This document shows, one piece after another, positions 53,094 to 62,508 of a DNA stretch of 64,000 nt. The stretch is from JAICMB01 sp035295125 (GTDB taxonomy: Bacteria; Acidobacteriota; Terriglobia; Bryobacterales; Bryobacteraceae). The stretch's first letter is position 1, and every line of letters begins with the position of its first letter. The DNA lies in contig DATGJP010000011.1 of NCBI GenBank assembly GCA_035295125.1, forward strand, positions 1 through 64,000, given 5' to 3'. The notes beneath the pieces are model-generated. The model was not told where the DNA came from. It did no database searches and saw nothing but the letters and a program-made list of their open reading frames with translations. The position numbers and the translations under genes were made by a program.

Positions 53094-54572
53094 ATGGCGG
53101 TCAGGGGTCTTTTTATTGTGGGGCTCGCCGGCGCACTTGTCGCGCACGCGGCGAATGAACTTCAAACCGCGGCAGCGGCCAACGAGGTCGCGGTGGTTTA
53201 CCAGAAACTGGGGCGCTACGCGGACGCGGCCAAGACTTTCGGTGAGGCGTTGGCCATTCGCGAACGCCTGCTCGGGGCTGACAGTCCGGAAGTCGCGGTT
53301 GTTGTCAATAATCTCGCGGCCGTGCGGATTTCGCAAGGCGATTATGCCGCTGCGGAGCCTCTGTTGCATCGCGCCATTGAAGTATGGGACAGAATCGGCG
53401 GTCCGACAGAGTTGGAACCATTGGAACTCGCGTCTGCGCTTTTGAATCTTGCATCGCTCTATCGCGCACAGGCCAAATACGCAGACGCGGAGCCGCTCTT
53501 TCGGCGCGCCTTACAGATTCGAGAATCCAGAGGCGCCAGCGAGGATTCCGAGGCAGCTAGTGTTCTAAGGAACCTGGCGTTAGTTTATGACGGCGAGGGC
53601 AAATTCGCCCTGGCGGAGCGGACTGCACGCCGAGCGTTAGAGCGCCATCAGAGTGCCGCGGCAAAAAATGAGATTGAGACTGCGGCCGACCTGGATGCGA
53701 TCGCTTCCGTGCTCGGGTCGCAGGGTCTCTACTCTGACGCTGAGACATACAATCGGAAAGCGTTGGGTTTGCGGCAGCGGTTGTTCGAACCTACGCATCC
53801 GTCTATTGGCGAATCGTTGAACAATCTCGCGACCTTGTGCCGCCGCCAGGGGAAACTCGACGAGGCGGAGGTCTTGAATCGAAAGGCGGTGGCGGTTCTC
53901 GGGGCCGGTTTGGGTAAACAGCATCCCAAGTACGCCGTAGCGTTAAACAACCTGGGGCTGATCATGCATGCCAGACGGAAATGGAAGGAGTCCCAGGCAA
54001 TTTTTGAGGAGGCTATCGGGATTTGGGAGCAAGCCTTAGGTCCCAATCACCCTGAGTTGGCGTCGGGGTTAACGAATCTCGCCGGGGTTCTGAAAGAGGA
54101 GCATAAATTCTCGGAGGCATCCCGGCTGTATGAGCGCGCCTTGCGGATTGACGAGGAGCGGCTTGGACCGGCGCATCCTAAAGTTGCGACGGATCTCAAC
54201 AACCTGGCATCGCTCGCATTTGCACAGCACAAAGACCCGGACGCCGAGCGCCTGTTCTCGATGTCGCTGGCTGCTTACGAGAAGTCGGGGGAAGGCGCCT
54301 CGCTTGACGCCGCGACGACAGCAACCAACCTGGCCGAGGTGTATCGGAGGGAGCACCGTGTGAAGGAGGCGACTCCACTGTACGGCCGTGCGATTCCGCG
54401 GCTCGAAAGCGACTGGGGTGCGGACAACCCTCGGCTTCTGCCATTACTGCAGGGCTACCGCGAGGTGCTGCGCTTGCAAGAGGATTACGCGCAAGCGGAA
54501 CAAATCGAGGTGCAGATGATGAGGATCCGCGTAAGGCAGGCGCTTCAGAAGGCTAGTGCCTCGCGTCCGTGA
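53094..54572 (+). CDS. Exported TPR protein (kinesin-light-chain type repeats)
   Basis: A 492-residue protein with a signal-like leader (GLFIVGLAGALVAHA). About ten 42-residue TPR units of the kinesin-light-chain/NB-ARC type follow. They carry repeated A-x-L-N-N-L-A and Y-x-x-A-E-x-L-x-R-A-L motifs (VVVNNLAAVRISQGDYAAAE, SLNNLATLCRRQGKLDEAEV, DLNNLASLAFAQHKDPDAER). It is likely a protein-interaction scaffold outside the cytoplasm. Its last 20 bases overlap the convergent hydrolase gene. Confidence 0.85.
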   Translation: MAVRGLFIVGLAGALVAHAANELQTAAAANEVAVVYQKLGRYADAAKTFGEALAIRERLLGADSPEVAVVVNNLAAVRISQGDYAAAEPLLHRAIEVWDRIGGPTELEPLELASALLNLASLYRAQAKYADAEPLFRRALQIRESRGASEDSEAASVLRNLALVYDGEGKFALAERTARRALERHQSAAAKNEIETAADLDAIASVLGSQGLYSDAETYNRKALGLRQRLFEPTHPSIGESLNNLATLCRRQGKLDEAEVLNRKAVAVLGAGLGKQHPKYAVALNNLGLIMHARRKWKESQAIFEEAIGIWEQALGPNHPELASGLTNLAGVLKEEHKFSEASRLYERALRIDEERLGPAHPKVATDLNNLASLAFAQHKDPDAERLFSMSLAAYEKSGEGASLDAATTATNLAEVYRREHRVKEATPLYGRAIPRLESDWGADNPRLLPLLQGYREVLRLQEDYAQAEQIEVQMMRIRVRQALQKASASRP

Positions 54573-55602
54573 CTTCGCCGATATATGCCACGTTGTCGCC
54601 TTTTTTCATGGACGGGACGGAGCAGATGTACAGGATCACTCCGGAGACCGGGGCCGTCGCATCCCAGATGCGATTCCCGAAGTAGTCCGTCACATAGCCG
54701 ATCGTCATGCCCTGCTGTACGTAAGCCTCAGGACCCACCAGCGAGTAGAAGACGCCCTCCTTCTCACTCGTAAGCACGGTGTAATGCGGAATCCAGAGCG
54801 GATGCTCGATGGGCGTGACTGCGCCTGGCCACATCTTCAGATGACGCAGCACGTTGTACGTGCCCCCGACGAGAGCTTCGATGTCTTCGACTTGTGTCGT
54901 GCCGGCGTGTCCTGCTTCCACCGCGATTGCCGGCTTGCCGATACTTGAAGCGTAACGAGTGATCGTGACGGGCGCGCCCGGACGCAGGGGATTCGTTTCG
55001 GGATTGAAGTTCTGGATGATGATGTGGTCGAGGCCGAAGGCGAGGACCATGCCGCGGTTGGTTGCGTCGAGGTCTGCTTTGCCCGTGTTCGCCCAATACG
55101 CGTACTTACGCATGTTCTCATCGAGGTCGCCGCCGTGATAGTCGACCAGGTAGTCGCATTTCTCGATCACCTGCTTCGTGATGGCCCACGAAGCCCGTTC
55201 GGTTTGCGTTCCGTCGGCTTTGCCGGGATAGAAACGGTTCATGTTCTTGCCGTCGATCGGGTTGAGGTGGGGAACTTTCTGGGCAAACGAAGCGAGATTG
55301 AGGAGCGGAACGATGATGAGACTGCCGGAAAGATGCGCGGGGTCGGCGGACTGAGCCAGTTTTTCCAGGGCAATGATAGATGCGTATTCGGTGCCATGCG
55401 CGCCGGCGATCAGAGCCACGGTGGGTCCGGTTTTCGCCCCATTCACGACGACGACAGGGATGTTCGCGGCCGCGTCCGACCCCGCTGACACCTGAATGAA
55501 GCCGGTGGCTTTCTGTCCCGAATGTGCGGTCGCAGTGCCGACCGTCAGGTCCGCAGACCATGTCAGACCACTGAATGCGCACAAGAGAAGAAGAGAACGC
55601 AT
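54553..55602 (-). CDS. Secreted succinylglutamate desuccinylase/aspartoacylase-like protein
   Basis: A 349-residue exported zinc hydrolase of the M14-like AstE/AspA family. A signal peptide (LLLLCAFSGLTWSAD) precedes the zinc motif ALIAGAHGTEYASI (His and Glu), NLASFAQKVPHLNP, NRFYPGK, and the second zinc His in DYHGGD. The C-terminal beta domain with YVTDYFGNRIWDATAPVSG resembles an AstE/biotinyl-like cap. ATG 55602 has an AAAGGAG element upstream; the frame is open to 55827 but only over the next gene's start. The acyl-amino acid substrate is unknown. Confidence 0.88.
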   Translation of the reverse strand: MRSLLLLCAFSGLTWSADLTVGTATAHSGQKATGFIQVSAGSDAAANIPVVVVNGAKTGPTVALIAGAHGTEYASIIALEKLAQSADPAHLSGSLIIVPLLNLASFAQKVPHLNPIDGKNMNRFYPGKADGTQTERASWAITKQVIEKCDYLVDYHGGDLDENMRKYAYWANTGKADLDATNRGMVLAFGLDHIIIQNFNPETNPLRPGAPVTITRYASSIGKPAIAVEAGHAGTTQVEDIEALVGGTYNVLRHLKMWPGAVTPIEHPLWIPHYTVLTSEKEGVFYSLVGPEAYVQQGMTIGYVTDYFGNRIWDATAPVSGVILYICSVPSMKKGDNVAYIGEVTDARH

Positions 55603-55621
55603 GGGTGCTCCTTTTTCGCAA

Positions 55622-56278
55622 TCACTGCAGCAGCTCGAATTTGACCGCAACCGAACACGCCACTGAACTCGCGATGTAGTTGGTCGCTGAAAGCACGGCC
55701 GTGACACGGCTTGAAACACCCGGTACATAGAGGCCCGCAGTACCAGGCAGGGCGTTTGATAATGCCAGAATCTTTCCGAGAGTGAAGCCACCGGCTGCTG
55801 CCACGTCCTTCGCCCTGCTTTCCGCATCCGACACCAGGTCCGTCAGGGGGCACCCGGAAGCGGGTGTGATGGCTGTTCCGACGGTAAAGCTCAAAGTCCA
55901 TCCGTTATTGGCTTGGCTGAATGTTTGTTGAAGCGTCGTGAGGGTGGAGATGAGATCCATAGCTTTCGCAAGTTCGACCTGCAAGGTAAAGGTCCACTGC
56001 AAATAGGCACTGCTCGCGGGATTTGTCGGAACGACGCTCGTCCCGGTAACGCCAGTGAGATTCGTGGCATTAACACCCACTCCTGGTAGAGCCGACACGA
56101 CATCGTCTAAGCCGGCAGTCAGGGGAGATGTGAGGTTGATGGCGATTTGCAACTGGTTGGAACTTGGCGAGCTATAAATCTGACGCGATGCCGTGACTGT
56201 CAGGCTATTGCTGCCGGACTGCCCCGCCGCGAGGGCAGTAGCCGCTACAAAGATCGCTGCGAAACGTAAACTCCGCAT
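55622..56278 (-). CDS. SIMPL domain secreted protein A
   Basis: A 218-residue exported protein (signal FAAIFVAATALAAGQ) with a SIMPL/DUF541 fold: SLTVTASRQIYSSPSSNQLQ at the start, the helix DLVSDAESRAKDVAAAGG, and the C-terminal SVACSVAVKFELLQ strand. It is clearly a paralogue of the next upstream gene product. Only three bases separate the two genes. SIMPL proteins are periplasmic or surface proteins with poorly known roles. Confidence 0.85.
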   Translation of the reverse strand: MRSLRFAAIFVAATALAAGQSGSNSLTVTASRQIYSSPSSNQLQIAINLTSPLTAGLDDVVSALPGVGVNATNLTGVTGTSVVPTNPASSAYLQWTFTLQVELAKAMDLISTLTTLQQTFSQANNGWTLSFTVGTAITPASGCPLTDLVSDAESRAKDVAAAGGFTLGKILALSNALPGTAGLYVPGVSSRVTAVLSATNYIASSVACSVAVKFELLQ

Positions 56279-56281
56279 GCT

Positions 56282-56941
56282 TCAATTCCCCTGCAAAGCG
56301 AACTTGACGATTACGCTGCAACCCGGTGACAGGTTCAGGGTGGAACCGGAAATGAAGGAACTCAGGCTGATCGCAGGTAGAACGTTTCCGACTGTCGACG
56401 AGGTCCCGGCCGAAATCGCAAGGATATTTCCAATGCTGAGCCCAGCCGCCGCGGCGAGCTTCGCCGCCTGATTGCGGGCATCCGCGATTAAGTCGGCTTG
56501 TGGGCAGTTCTGCATTTGCGCCAACTGTTGAGAAACCTGTGCGCCCTGGATTTGAAACTGGAGAGTAAGACCGCTGTCGTTTTGGCCGATACTCTTTTGA
56601 AGCGCGTTCAGAGTCGAGATCGTATCCTTCATCTTTGCGAACGGCGCGGTCAGAGCGAATGCCCACTGCAGAGTGGTTTGCGGCTGGGAGGGCACGAACG
56701 AGAATTGCGGCGTCGTGAGGCCGGCGAAATTCGCCGCTGTGATGCCGGAACCGGAGAGCGCACTGACGACGTCGTCCAATGTCGCGCTTAAGGGCGCTCC
56801 GACGTAGACGGCAAAGATCACCTCGTCGGGTTGTAAGACAACGGTCCGGCTTGCAGTGACGGTAACTGAATTCGAATCGAGTTGTGCAAATGCAAGCGAT
56901 GTAGACAGCAAGAAGACGAAGAGAATTGCGCGTAGGGGCAT
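56282..56941 (-). CDS. SIMPL domain secreted protein B
   Basis: A 219-residue exported protein (signal LRAILFVFLLSTSLAFA) with the SIMPL/DUF541 fold: SVTVTASRTVVLQPDEVIF, the ADLIADARNQAAKLAAAAGL helix, and the ending GCSVIVKFALQGN. The two SIMPL genes align along the whole length. Start ATG 56941; a longer frame to 57052 overlaps the kinase gene's end. Confidence 0.87.
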   Translation of the reverse strand: MPLRAILFVFLLSTSLAFAQLDSNSVTVTASRTVVLQPDEVIFAVYVGAPLSATLDDVVSALSGSGITAANFAGLTTPQFSFVPSQPQTTLQWAFALTAPFAKMKDTISTLNALQKSIGQNDSGLTLQFQIQGAQVSQQLAQMQNCPQADLIADARNQAAKLAAAAGLSIGNILAISAGTSSTVGNVLPAISLSSFISGSTLNLSPGCSVIVKFALQGN

Positions 56942-56993
56942 GCTCTTGGAGTATATCGGAAGATCAAGTTCTGGTTGCAGCATCCACCGTCTT

Positions 56994-59705
56994 TCATTGC
57001 CGGCCGGCACCGGCAACAGCGCGCATCGCTTCAGCCGTCCGTTTGTCGACAAACGCGTTCTTTACCCCGACTGACGGCCACCGCTTCCACACTTCCAGCG
57101 ACTTTCGCCAAAGGGCAAGCGATTCCTGTGCATAACCGGCGCGGACGCTCGCCGGAGTTCGTGAATCTTTGGACAGCGCGCCGTAGGCCTTACCCGCCGA
57201 GCGGTAAAGATCTCCCAGATCTTCATAGGCATCCAGGAACGGAGACATGCTGGAACCGCTTTCAAACAGGCGCTGCGCCTCCTTATAGCTGTCTATGGCG
57301 GCCTGGTAGTTTCCCAAACGGAACTCAACTTCCGCTTGATCTCGGAAGTAACCGGCCAGCCCGCGCCGTTGGCGCCCATCGGATGGGGTGACGCCTCGGT
57401 CGTGTACCTGCATGGCAACGGCTTCGTGAATGGCACGTAGCGCTTTCTCTTTCTGTCCAAGCCGGCTCGCCGCCTGCGCTAACTGGGCGAGACTAATACT
57501 CTTCCGCAAGCGCTCGCGACGACTGTCGGGTGTCGCTTGCAGGAGTGGTTCCGCCAGCCCAATTGCCCGCTCGTTTTGCGCTAAAGCCTCCCGTGGGTTC
57601 GTTTCGATGAAGCAGCGTGCGAAGTTGCTAACCCAGACCGCCTCCTGAGATTGCGAGTACTGATTCGCAGGGTCCGACACGGAAATCTTGTGCTGTACAT
57701 CGATTGCCTTTACATGCCAGGCCACGCAGGCCTCCGGATCTTCGAACCAATCAAAATAGAAAGTTCCGATGGACTCATCGATTTCCGCGAGGACGTTCCT
57801 AAAGCCGGTTGAAATAGGATTCTCTCGCACCAGCCGCTCCACGATTTGCTGCGCCTCTGTGTAGCTTTTTAACGCCCCGGAAAGATCGCCCCTCTGGTAG
57901 AGCGCATCGGCGTAAAGGTCCAAAGAGATCGCTACACGGAGCAAACGGTCGGGTGTTGGATTCGACTTTGCCATTTCCTGCCGTGTATCGAGCAGGTGCC
58001 GGGTAGAGTCCACCGCTCCCGCAACATCGTCCATACCCAATTGCGCCGTCGCCATGGCTTGATAACAACTTCCTAACGGCATTAGATCTCCGGCGTCAGG
58101 CTGTAGCCGGCCTGCACCTTCTAAGCTGGCGATGCACTGGCGAGCGTTTTCCTTTGCTCCTGGCCGATCGAGCTGAGCGCTCTTGATGCGGGAAAGCCGG
58201 GCGTATGTGGCCGCCAGCGCCCGCAGTATCGTAGCATCTCGCGGATTCTTCTTGGCGAGTGCCTCGCTCAACGCGATTGATTTGTCATAGCTGGCGGCGG
58301 CTCCCTTCAAGTCTTCAAAGCTGTCGTCGCGGCCCTGTACGTCTCCGACTCTCTCATAGGCGTGCGCGAGCTCTTCTTGCAGGCCCTTGTCACGTCCTGC
58401 ATCGCGCGCGAGACTATCCAGATAGGTCAGACCTGTGCTCACCACCATTTGGCGCGCCGCCGTGGAACCCGGCAGGTCCCGTATCTTCTCCTCGAAATCG
58501 AAAAGGAACGTGTTCGCCAGCTTCCTGACATCGTTGAACCGGTGTTGCGCGATGCGCGCCTGGTAGATCGCTATGCCCGCACCAATGCATAGGCCCAACG
58601 CGGCAATCGTCCCGGACAGCAACGCAACCCAATTCCGGCGTACAAATTTGGCAGTCCGATACCAAGCCGTATCGGCTTGCGCTGTGACCGGCCGGTGATC
58701 CAGAAAGCGCTCGATATCCTGCGCAAACTGCTCTACGGAACCGTACCGGCGTGACGCCTCCTTGCGGAGCGCCATCAGGATAATTTTGTCGAGGTCGCTC
58801 GATATTTCCGGAGCATCAGGCTGTGTTTCGCAAACCGCGCGGTCAATGTCGAGCGGTGTGAGAGTAGGAATCTGGTAGGGTAAACGGCCTGTAAGCAGTT
58901 CGTACAACACGACACCCAACGAGTACACATCGCTCGCGGTAGAAATGGAGAGACCACGAACCTGTTCCGGGCTCGCATAATTTGGCGTCAAGGCTTGGAC
59001 TTTGGTTGCGGTACGGTCGCTCGATGGATCGATGAGCTTTGCAATGCCGAAATCGAGCAGCTTCGGCGTCCCGTCGTTCGTAACCATTATGTTGCCGGGC
59101 TTGAGATCGCGGTGCACGATCAGGTTTTGATGCGCGAACTGAACCGCTTCGCAGACCTTTAGGAATAGTCGCAGGCGCTCGTCGCGGCTGAGGTCGCTGC
59201 GCTTACAGTATGAAGCAATGTTCTCGCCGTCGACGTGCTCCATGACGATATAGGAGACCCCGGTCGGAGTCTCGCCGCCGTCGAGCATGCGCGCAATATA
59301 GGGGTGCTCGAGCCCGGCCAGAATCTGGCGTTCCTGACGAAAGCGTTCCTTGGCGGAGTCGGTGTCGAGCCCAAGATGCAGGACTTTGATCGCTACCTGC
59401 TTTTCGTAAACCTGATCGTCGCGAACCGCCGCATAAACGGCTCCCATGCCACCCTGGCCGATGGTTCCGGTGACACGATAGGGTCCGAACCGTTGCGTGG
59501 CGGCCTCTGCGCCGGCGGCTCCCGCCATCGCCGAGACAATATTCGCCAGCGTTGGCGCGGTGTCCGGGCGGCTGAGTAATGCCGCCACTTCGTCGCGGAC
59601 CTCCCGGTCGTCAATCGCGGCAAGGGCAGCGGTCCACTCGCCCGGAGGCAGTTCGCTCAGCGAGGTATAGCAGCTTTCGATGCGCGCCCACTGATTATCG
59701 GTCAC
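56994..59705 (-). CDS. PknB-type Ser/Thr protein kinase with TPR sensor
   Basis: A 903-residue membrane kinase. Residues 75-340 form a complete Hanks-type kinase: glycine loop IGQGGMGAVYAAV, VAIKVLH lysine, HRDLKPGNIM catalytic loop, LLDFGIAK metal site and the YASPEQVRG activation segment. A single membrane helix lies near 360-385 (WVALLSGTIAALGLCIGAGI). About 500 residues of TPR-like repeats outside follow. The start is GTG at 59705. The TPR part should sense a partner on the far side of the membrane. Confidence 0.92.
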   Translation of the reverse strand: MTDNQWARIESCYTSLSELPPGEWTAALAAIDDREVRDEVAALLSRPDTAPTLANIVSAMAGAAGAEAATQRFGPYRVTGTIGQGGMGAVYAAVRDDQVYEKQVAIKVLHLGLDTDSAKERFRQERQILAGLEHPYIARMLDGGETPTGVSYIVMEHVDGENIASYCKRSDLSRDERLRLFLKVCEAVQFAHQNLIVHRDLKPGNIMVTNDGTPKLLDFGIAKLIDPSSDRTATKVQALTPNYASPEQVRGLSISTASDVYSLGVVLYELLTGRLPYQIPTLTPLDIDRAVCETQPDAPEISSDLDKIILMALRKEASRRYGSVEQFAQDIERFLDHRPVTAQADTAWYRTAKFVRRNWVALLSGTIAALGLCIGAGIAIYQARIAQHRFNDVRKLANTFLFDFEEKIRDLPGSTAARQMVVSTGLTYLDSLARDAGRDKGLQEELAHAYERVGDVQGRDDSFEDLKGAAASYDKSIALSEALAKKNPRDATILRALAATYARLSRIKSAQLDRPGAKENARQCIASLEGAGRLQPDAGDLMPLGSCYQAMATAQLGMDDVAGAVDSTRHLLDTRQEMAKSNPTPDRLLRVAISLDLYADALYQRGDLSGALKSYTEAQQIVERLVRENPISTGFRNVLAEIDESIGTFYFDWFEDPEACVAWHVKAIDVQHKISVSDPANQYSQSQEAVWVSNFARCFIETNPREALAQNERAIGLAEPLLQATPDSRRERLRKSISLAQLAQAASRLGQKEKALRAIHEAVAMQVHDRGVTPSDGRQRRGLAGYFRDQAEVEFRLGNYQAAIDSYKEAQRLFESGSSMSPFLDAYEDLGDLYRSAGKAYGALSKDSRTPASVRAGYAQESLALWRKSLEVWKRWPSVGVKNAFVDKRTAEAMRAVAGAGRQ

Positions 59706-59755
59706 GGATCTTCAAAGGTTATCAGAGTCGCTCTAAAGAGGCGGCGTGGTGATTC

Positions 59756-60228
59756 TCAGCGGTAAGCGAGATAAACTCTGGAGGCGGGGTCGGAACCGAA
59801 TGCGCCTAAGCCTATGGCTCGCTTCAACTTACAAATTTCATTATCCGCGGGTTCAGCCCGCGGCGCCGGTTCGGCGGTTTGCTTGCACAAATCGTGTACA
59901 GTGAAGTCGCCGACGAAGACTTGCTCGTTCGTCAAGCGGATGATCGTGATCCCCCGCTTCCGTTCGAACCACACGTCTTTGCGACGATCGTTCCCCGGCA
60001 TCGCGATAAGGTCCGTCGATCTCCACGATGAGGTTGTGTTCGGGCAGAAAAAAATCGACGATGCGATAGTATGGTTTGTAGAATCCCTGCTGGAACCGAT
60101 AGGGAAGATCGAGCAAAGCGAGACAGCGGCAGAACTCGTGCTCGGCTGGAGTAGCTTGCTTCTTCAGACTGCGCCACGTTGATCGCGTGCCGTGCCGCTA
60201 ACGGCAGACGATTGAATTTGGCGCTCAT
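59756..60228 (-). pseudogene. Frameshifted DUF559 (vsr-like) endonuclease
   Basis: Three overlapping frames join into one DUF559 protein. Part 1 (from ATG 60228) reads MSAKFNRLPLAARHAIN. After a one-base shift near 60166-60172 it goes on as SLKKQATPAEHEFCRCLAL and FYKPYYRIVDFFLPEHNLIV with the active-site EIDGPYRD. After another shift in the C4 run at 59993-59996 it continues NDRRKDVWFERKRGITIIRL. Each break needs one extra base in the DNA. The C-terminus runs into the tRNA-like repeat at 59780. Either real decay or read errors in the source assembly are possible. Confidence 0.8.
59780..59800. repeat. Imperfect copy of the tRNA-Cys 3' end (possible att site)
   Basis: GGAGGCG-GGGTCGGAA-C-CGAA repeats bases 63550-63571 of the tRNA-Cys region with one missing and one changed base in 22. 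It corresponds to the T-loop side, T-stem, acceptor 3' strand and CC of the tRNA. The six bases GAGATA also recur at the same distance outside both copies (59768-59773 and 63538-63543). Confidence 0.6.
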
Positions 60229-60288
60229 GCCCGATTCTCACACAGAACCCTTGCATCGTCGAGTGAAAAGTCGAGACCCGAATGTCCG

Positions 60289-60454
60289 TTATGCGGCCGC
60301 CGGGAAGCCTGGATCTTTGCTTTCCCCTTGATACTCATCAAGAGCTTCGATCTCGATTATGACGGGCTGCGGTGGGATGGCATCCGACGACAGTGAAGCC
60401 GTGACTGGCTTGACGTCCGTCGCGTATGTTTCATCGGTAATATTATCGCCCCTA
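60289..60454 (-). pseudogene. C-terminal remnant of the IS-interrupted gene
   Basis: An open frame with no start codon runs out of the IS630 left end: GDNITDETYATDVKPV, then IPPQPVIIEIEALDEYQGES and a stop at 60289-60291. If the IS and one TA are removed, it joins the frame of the gene beyond the IS only after one extra base is added to the A5 run at 61639-61643, giving a natural PFFGEEPDATRGDN junction. Confidence 0.6.
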
Positions 60455-61616
60455 GTGTAGTGCGTCATGCAGAATGACGATTATGCAGGGTGGTCCTGGC
60501 ACGCTTGACCTTCTCCAGAATGTCGCTCGCTTTCGCTGTCCAGATAAATGACTTGGGTGCTTCGTTGTGATGGTCAGTATATTCGAGTATTGCCATAATA
60601 AGTTCCTCGACATCGCGGAAGACGCCACGTCGTATGCGCTTCTCGGTTAGATCCCGGAAGAAGCGCTCCACCATGTTCAACCAGGAACTGCTGGTGGGCG
60701 TAAAGTGCATGTGGATGCGCGGGTGTCGTTTTAACCATCGTTGGACCTTGGGATGCTTATGCGTAGCATAGTTGTCAGCAATCAGGTGCAGTTTCCTGTC
60801 GGGCGGCATGATGTCGTCAATGACGCGCAGGAATTTCAACCATTGCTGATGCCGATGTCGGTCGTCGCACATAGTAATGACAGTGCCGTCGAGCGTGTTC
60901 AGGGCGGCGAATAGCGTGGCCGTGCCGTTGCGTTTGTAGTCGTGTGTCATGGTTCCACAACGGCCCTTCTTTAAGGGCAGACCCGGTTGCGTCCGATCGA
61001 GCGCCTGGATCTGGCTCTTTTCATCCAGGCAGAGCACCATGGCGTGTTCGGGCGGGTTAAGATACAGGCCCACAATCGCTTCCAGTTTCTCGGCAAATTG
61101 AGGATCATTACTGAGTTTGAATGCCCGCACCAGATGAGGTTTCAGGCCGTGTGCGTGCCAGATGCGCCGGACGGTGGCCTCACTGACGCCGACAGCAGCG
61201 GCCATGGTACGCGTACTCCAGTGCGTGGCATGAGGTGGCCTTTGCTGAGTCGTTTTGTCGACGATCTCTTTTACCTTCCCCGCCGAGACGGTGTGCGGAC
61301 GTCCTGGTCGGGGCGCGTCCTTCTTTAAACCGGCAATGCCGTCGGTTAAAAAGCGCTCCCGCCAACGTGCCACTTTTTCCGGGGTGATGCCCAATTCCGA
61401 GGCGATCTCTTTGTTCTGCATTCCCTCTGCGGCGCGTAGAACAATGCGTGCGCGTTCCACCTGCCGCGCCGGAAGGGATCTCGCTCGGGCCTGCTGTTCT
61501 AACAATCCTCGCTGCTCGGAATCCAAAACAATGGGCGGGGCTGCGCGCATTCGTTGTCCTCTCATTGTAGAGGCGGACACGCGTTGATAAACGTTACTAT
61601 TTACAACGCACTACAC
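60455..61616 (-). mobile_element. IS630 family insertion sequence
   Basis: A 1162-bp element bounded by perfect 11-bp inverted ends, GTGTAGTGCGT at 60455-60465 and ACGCACTACAC at 61606-61616. Both ends are flanked by TA within CTAG (60453-60454 and 61617-61618), the IS630/Tc1 target signature. It encodes one intact transposase. It disrupts a minus-strand gene whose two parts lie on either side. Confidence 0.9.
60465..61580 (-). CDS. IS630 family DDE transposase
   Basis: A 371-residue intact transposase. The N-terminal half has two helix-turn-helix segments (MQNKEIASELGITPEKVARW and MAAAVGVSEATVRRIWHAHG). The catalytic half has the three DDE/D elements: VLCLDEKSQIQ, LIADNYATHKHPKVQ and SSSWLNMVERFFRDLTEKRI. 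The stop lies at the edge of the left inverted repeat. The start may be GTG 61580 or ATG 61565. The integrity of the frame suggests recent insertion compared with the decayed host gene. Confidence 0.93.
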   Translation of the reverse strand: MSASTMRGQRMRAAPPIVLDSEQRGLLEQQARARSLPARQVERARIVLRAAEGMQNKEIASELGITPEKVARWRERFLTDGIAGLKKDAPRPGRPHTVSAGKVKEIVDKTTQQRPPHATHWSTRTMAAAVGVSEATVRRIWHAHGLKPHLVRAFKLSNDPQFAEKLEAIVGLYLNPPEHAMVLCLDEKSQIQALDRTQPGLPLKKGRCGTMTHDYKRNGTATLFAALNTLDGTVITMCDDRHRHQQWLKFLRVIDDIMPPDRKLHLIADNYATHKHPKVQRWLKRHPRIHMHFTPTSSSWLNMVERFFRDLTEKRIRRGVFRDVEELIMAILEYTDHHNEAPKSFIWTAKASDILEKVKRARTTLHNRHSA

Positions 61617-62508
61617 TAGTTGCGTCGGGTTCTTCGCCAAAAAGGGAAGTGCGGCGTTCTCGTCCACTTCTGACGACGTCGTGGCTGATTGATGCGGCAC
61701 GACACTCCCCTGCTCACGATGCAATGCAAACTCCTCTATGTTAACGAGGGGCAACTGCCTGCGTTCTTCGCGGCGGGCTTCACTATTCGCCATACTCGTG
61801 ATCATCTCAGGTGAGAACGTGGGGAACCGCTCGCGGTTGTCACGCCACTTTGCATTCATAATGGCCTTATAGGCCTCAGGGTTTTCCGCAACGTAACGAT
61901 CGATCTCGCGATAGCAATACGAGTCGTAATCGTCTTCGAGGATTCGTCGATTCTCTTGGGCACGGTCACGGTCGCGTTCTCGACGCTCGCGTTCTTCGCG
62001 AAGCTTCCGCTTCGCGGCCGTCTCGAACGTCTCGGGTATGCTCGTGTTGCCCTGAATGAGGCGAATATAAAAGCCGGGTGGGTTGTTGATCGGGATTTTT
62101 GAGTTGCGGACCATGTACTCCCCGAATTCGAATTTGCGCAACAATGTCCTGGTTCGGTTTGCGATTCGCGACGAGTTCGAGAGCTTTCTTTTCGATGATG
62201 CCGCGTTCCGTGCACGCACGAGCAAGATCTATGTCAACGGCCTGTCGTAAGACTGGGGCCGGTGCCGGTCGTGCCGGCGCACACTGTTGGGCGGGCGCAC
62301 TCCGCTGCCATGTGGGAAAAGAAGGGACGATCCTCGATGTTGAGTCTTTGTCCATCATTAGGCCGCCGCTCGCTGGAGTCGGGCCAGCACAAGGAAACCT
62401 GGCCATCCCGGCGATCGCGCAGATTTGGCCATCCTCGCACGGCGGGCCAAAACCGATCGGTACGACACCGTCGGTTCGATCGTCAGGAATTGGAATAAGC
62501 GCTGGCAT
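61617..62508 (-). pseudogene. Frameshifted, IS-interrupted gene (replication-initiator-like phrase)
   Basis: Two overlapping frames form one protein. Frame A (from ATG 62508) has LRQAVDIDLARACTERGIIE and KKALELVANRKPNQDI. Near 62136-62146 one base must be skipped to enter frame B, which gives LRKFEFGEYMVRNSKIP, INNPPGFYIRLIQGN and a long charged helix (KRKLREERERRERDRDRAQE). The NNPPGFYIRLI phrase reminds me of helical tails of some plasmid or phage replication proteins, but this is weak. The open frame continues upstream of 62508 without a start codon. The C-terminal rest lies beyond the IS at 60289-60454. Confidence 0.6.
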
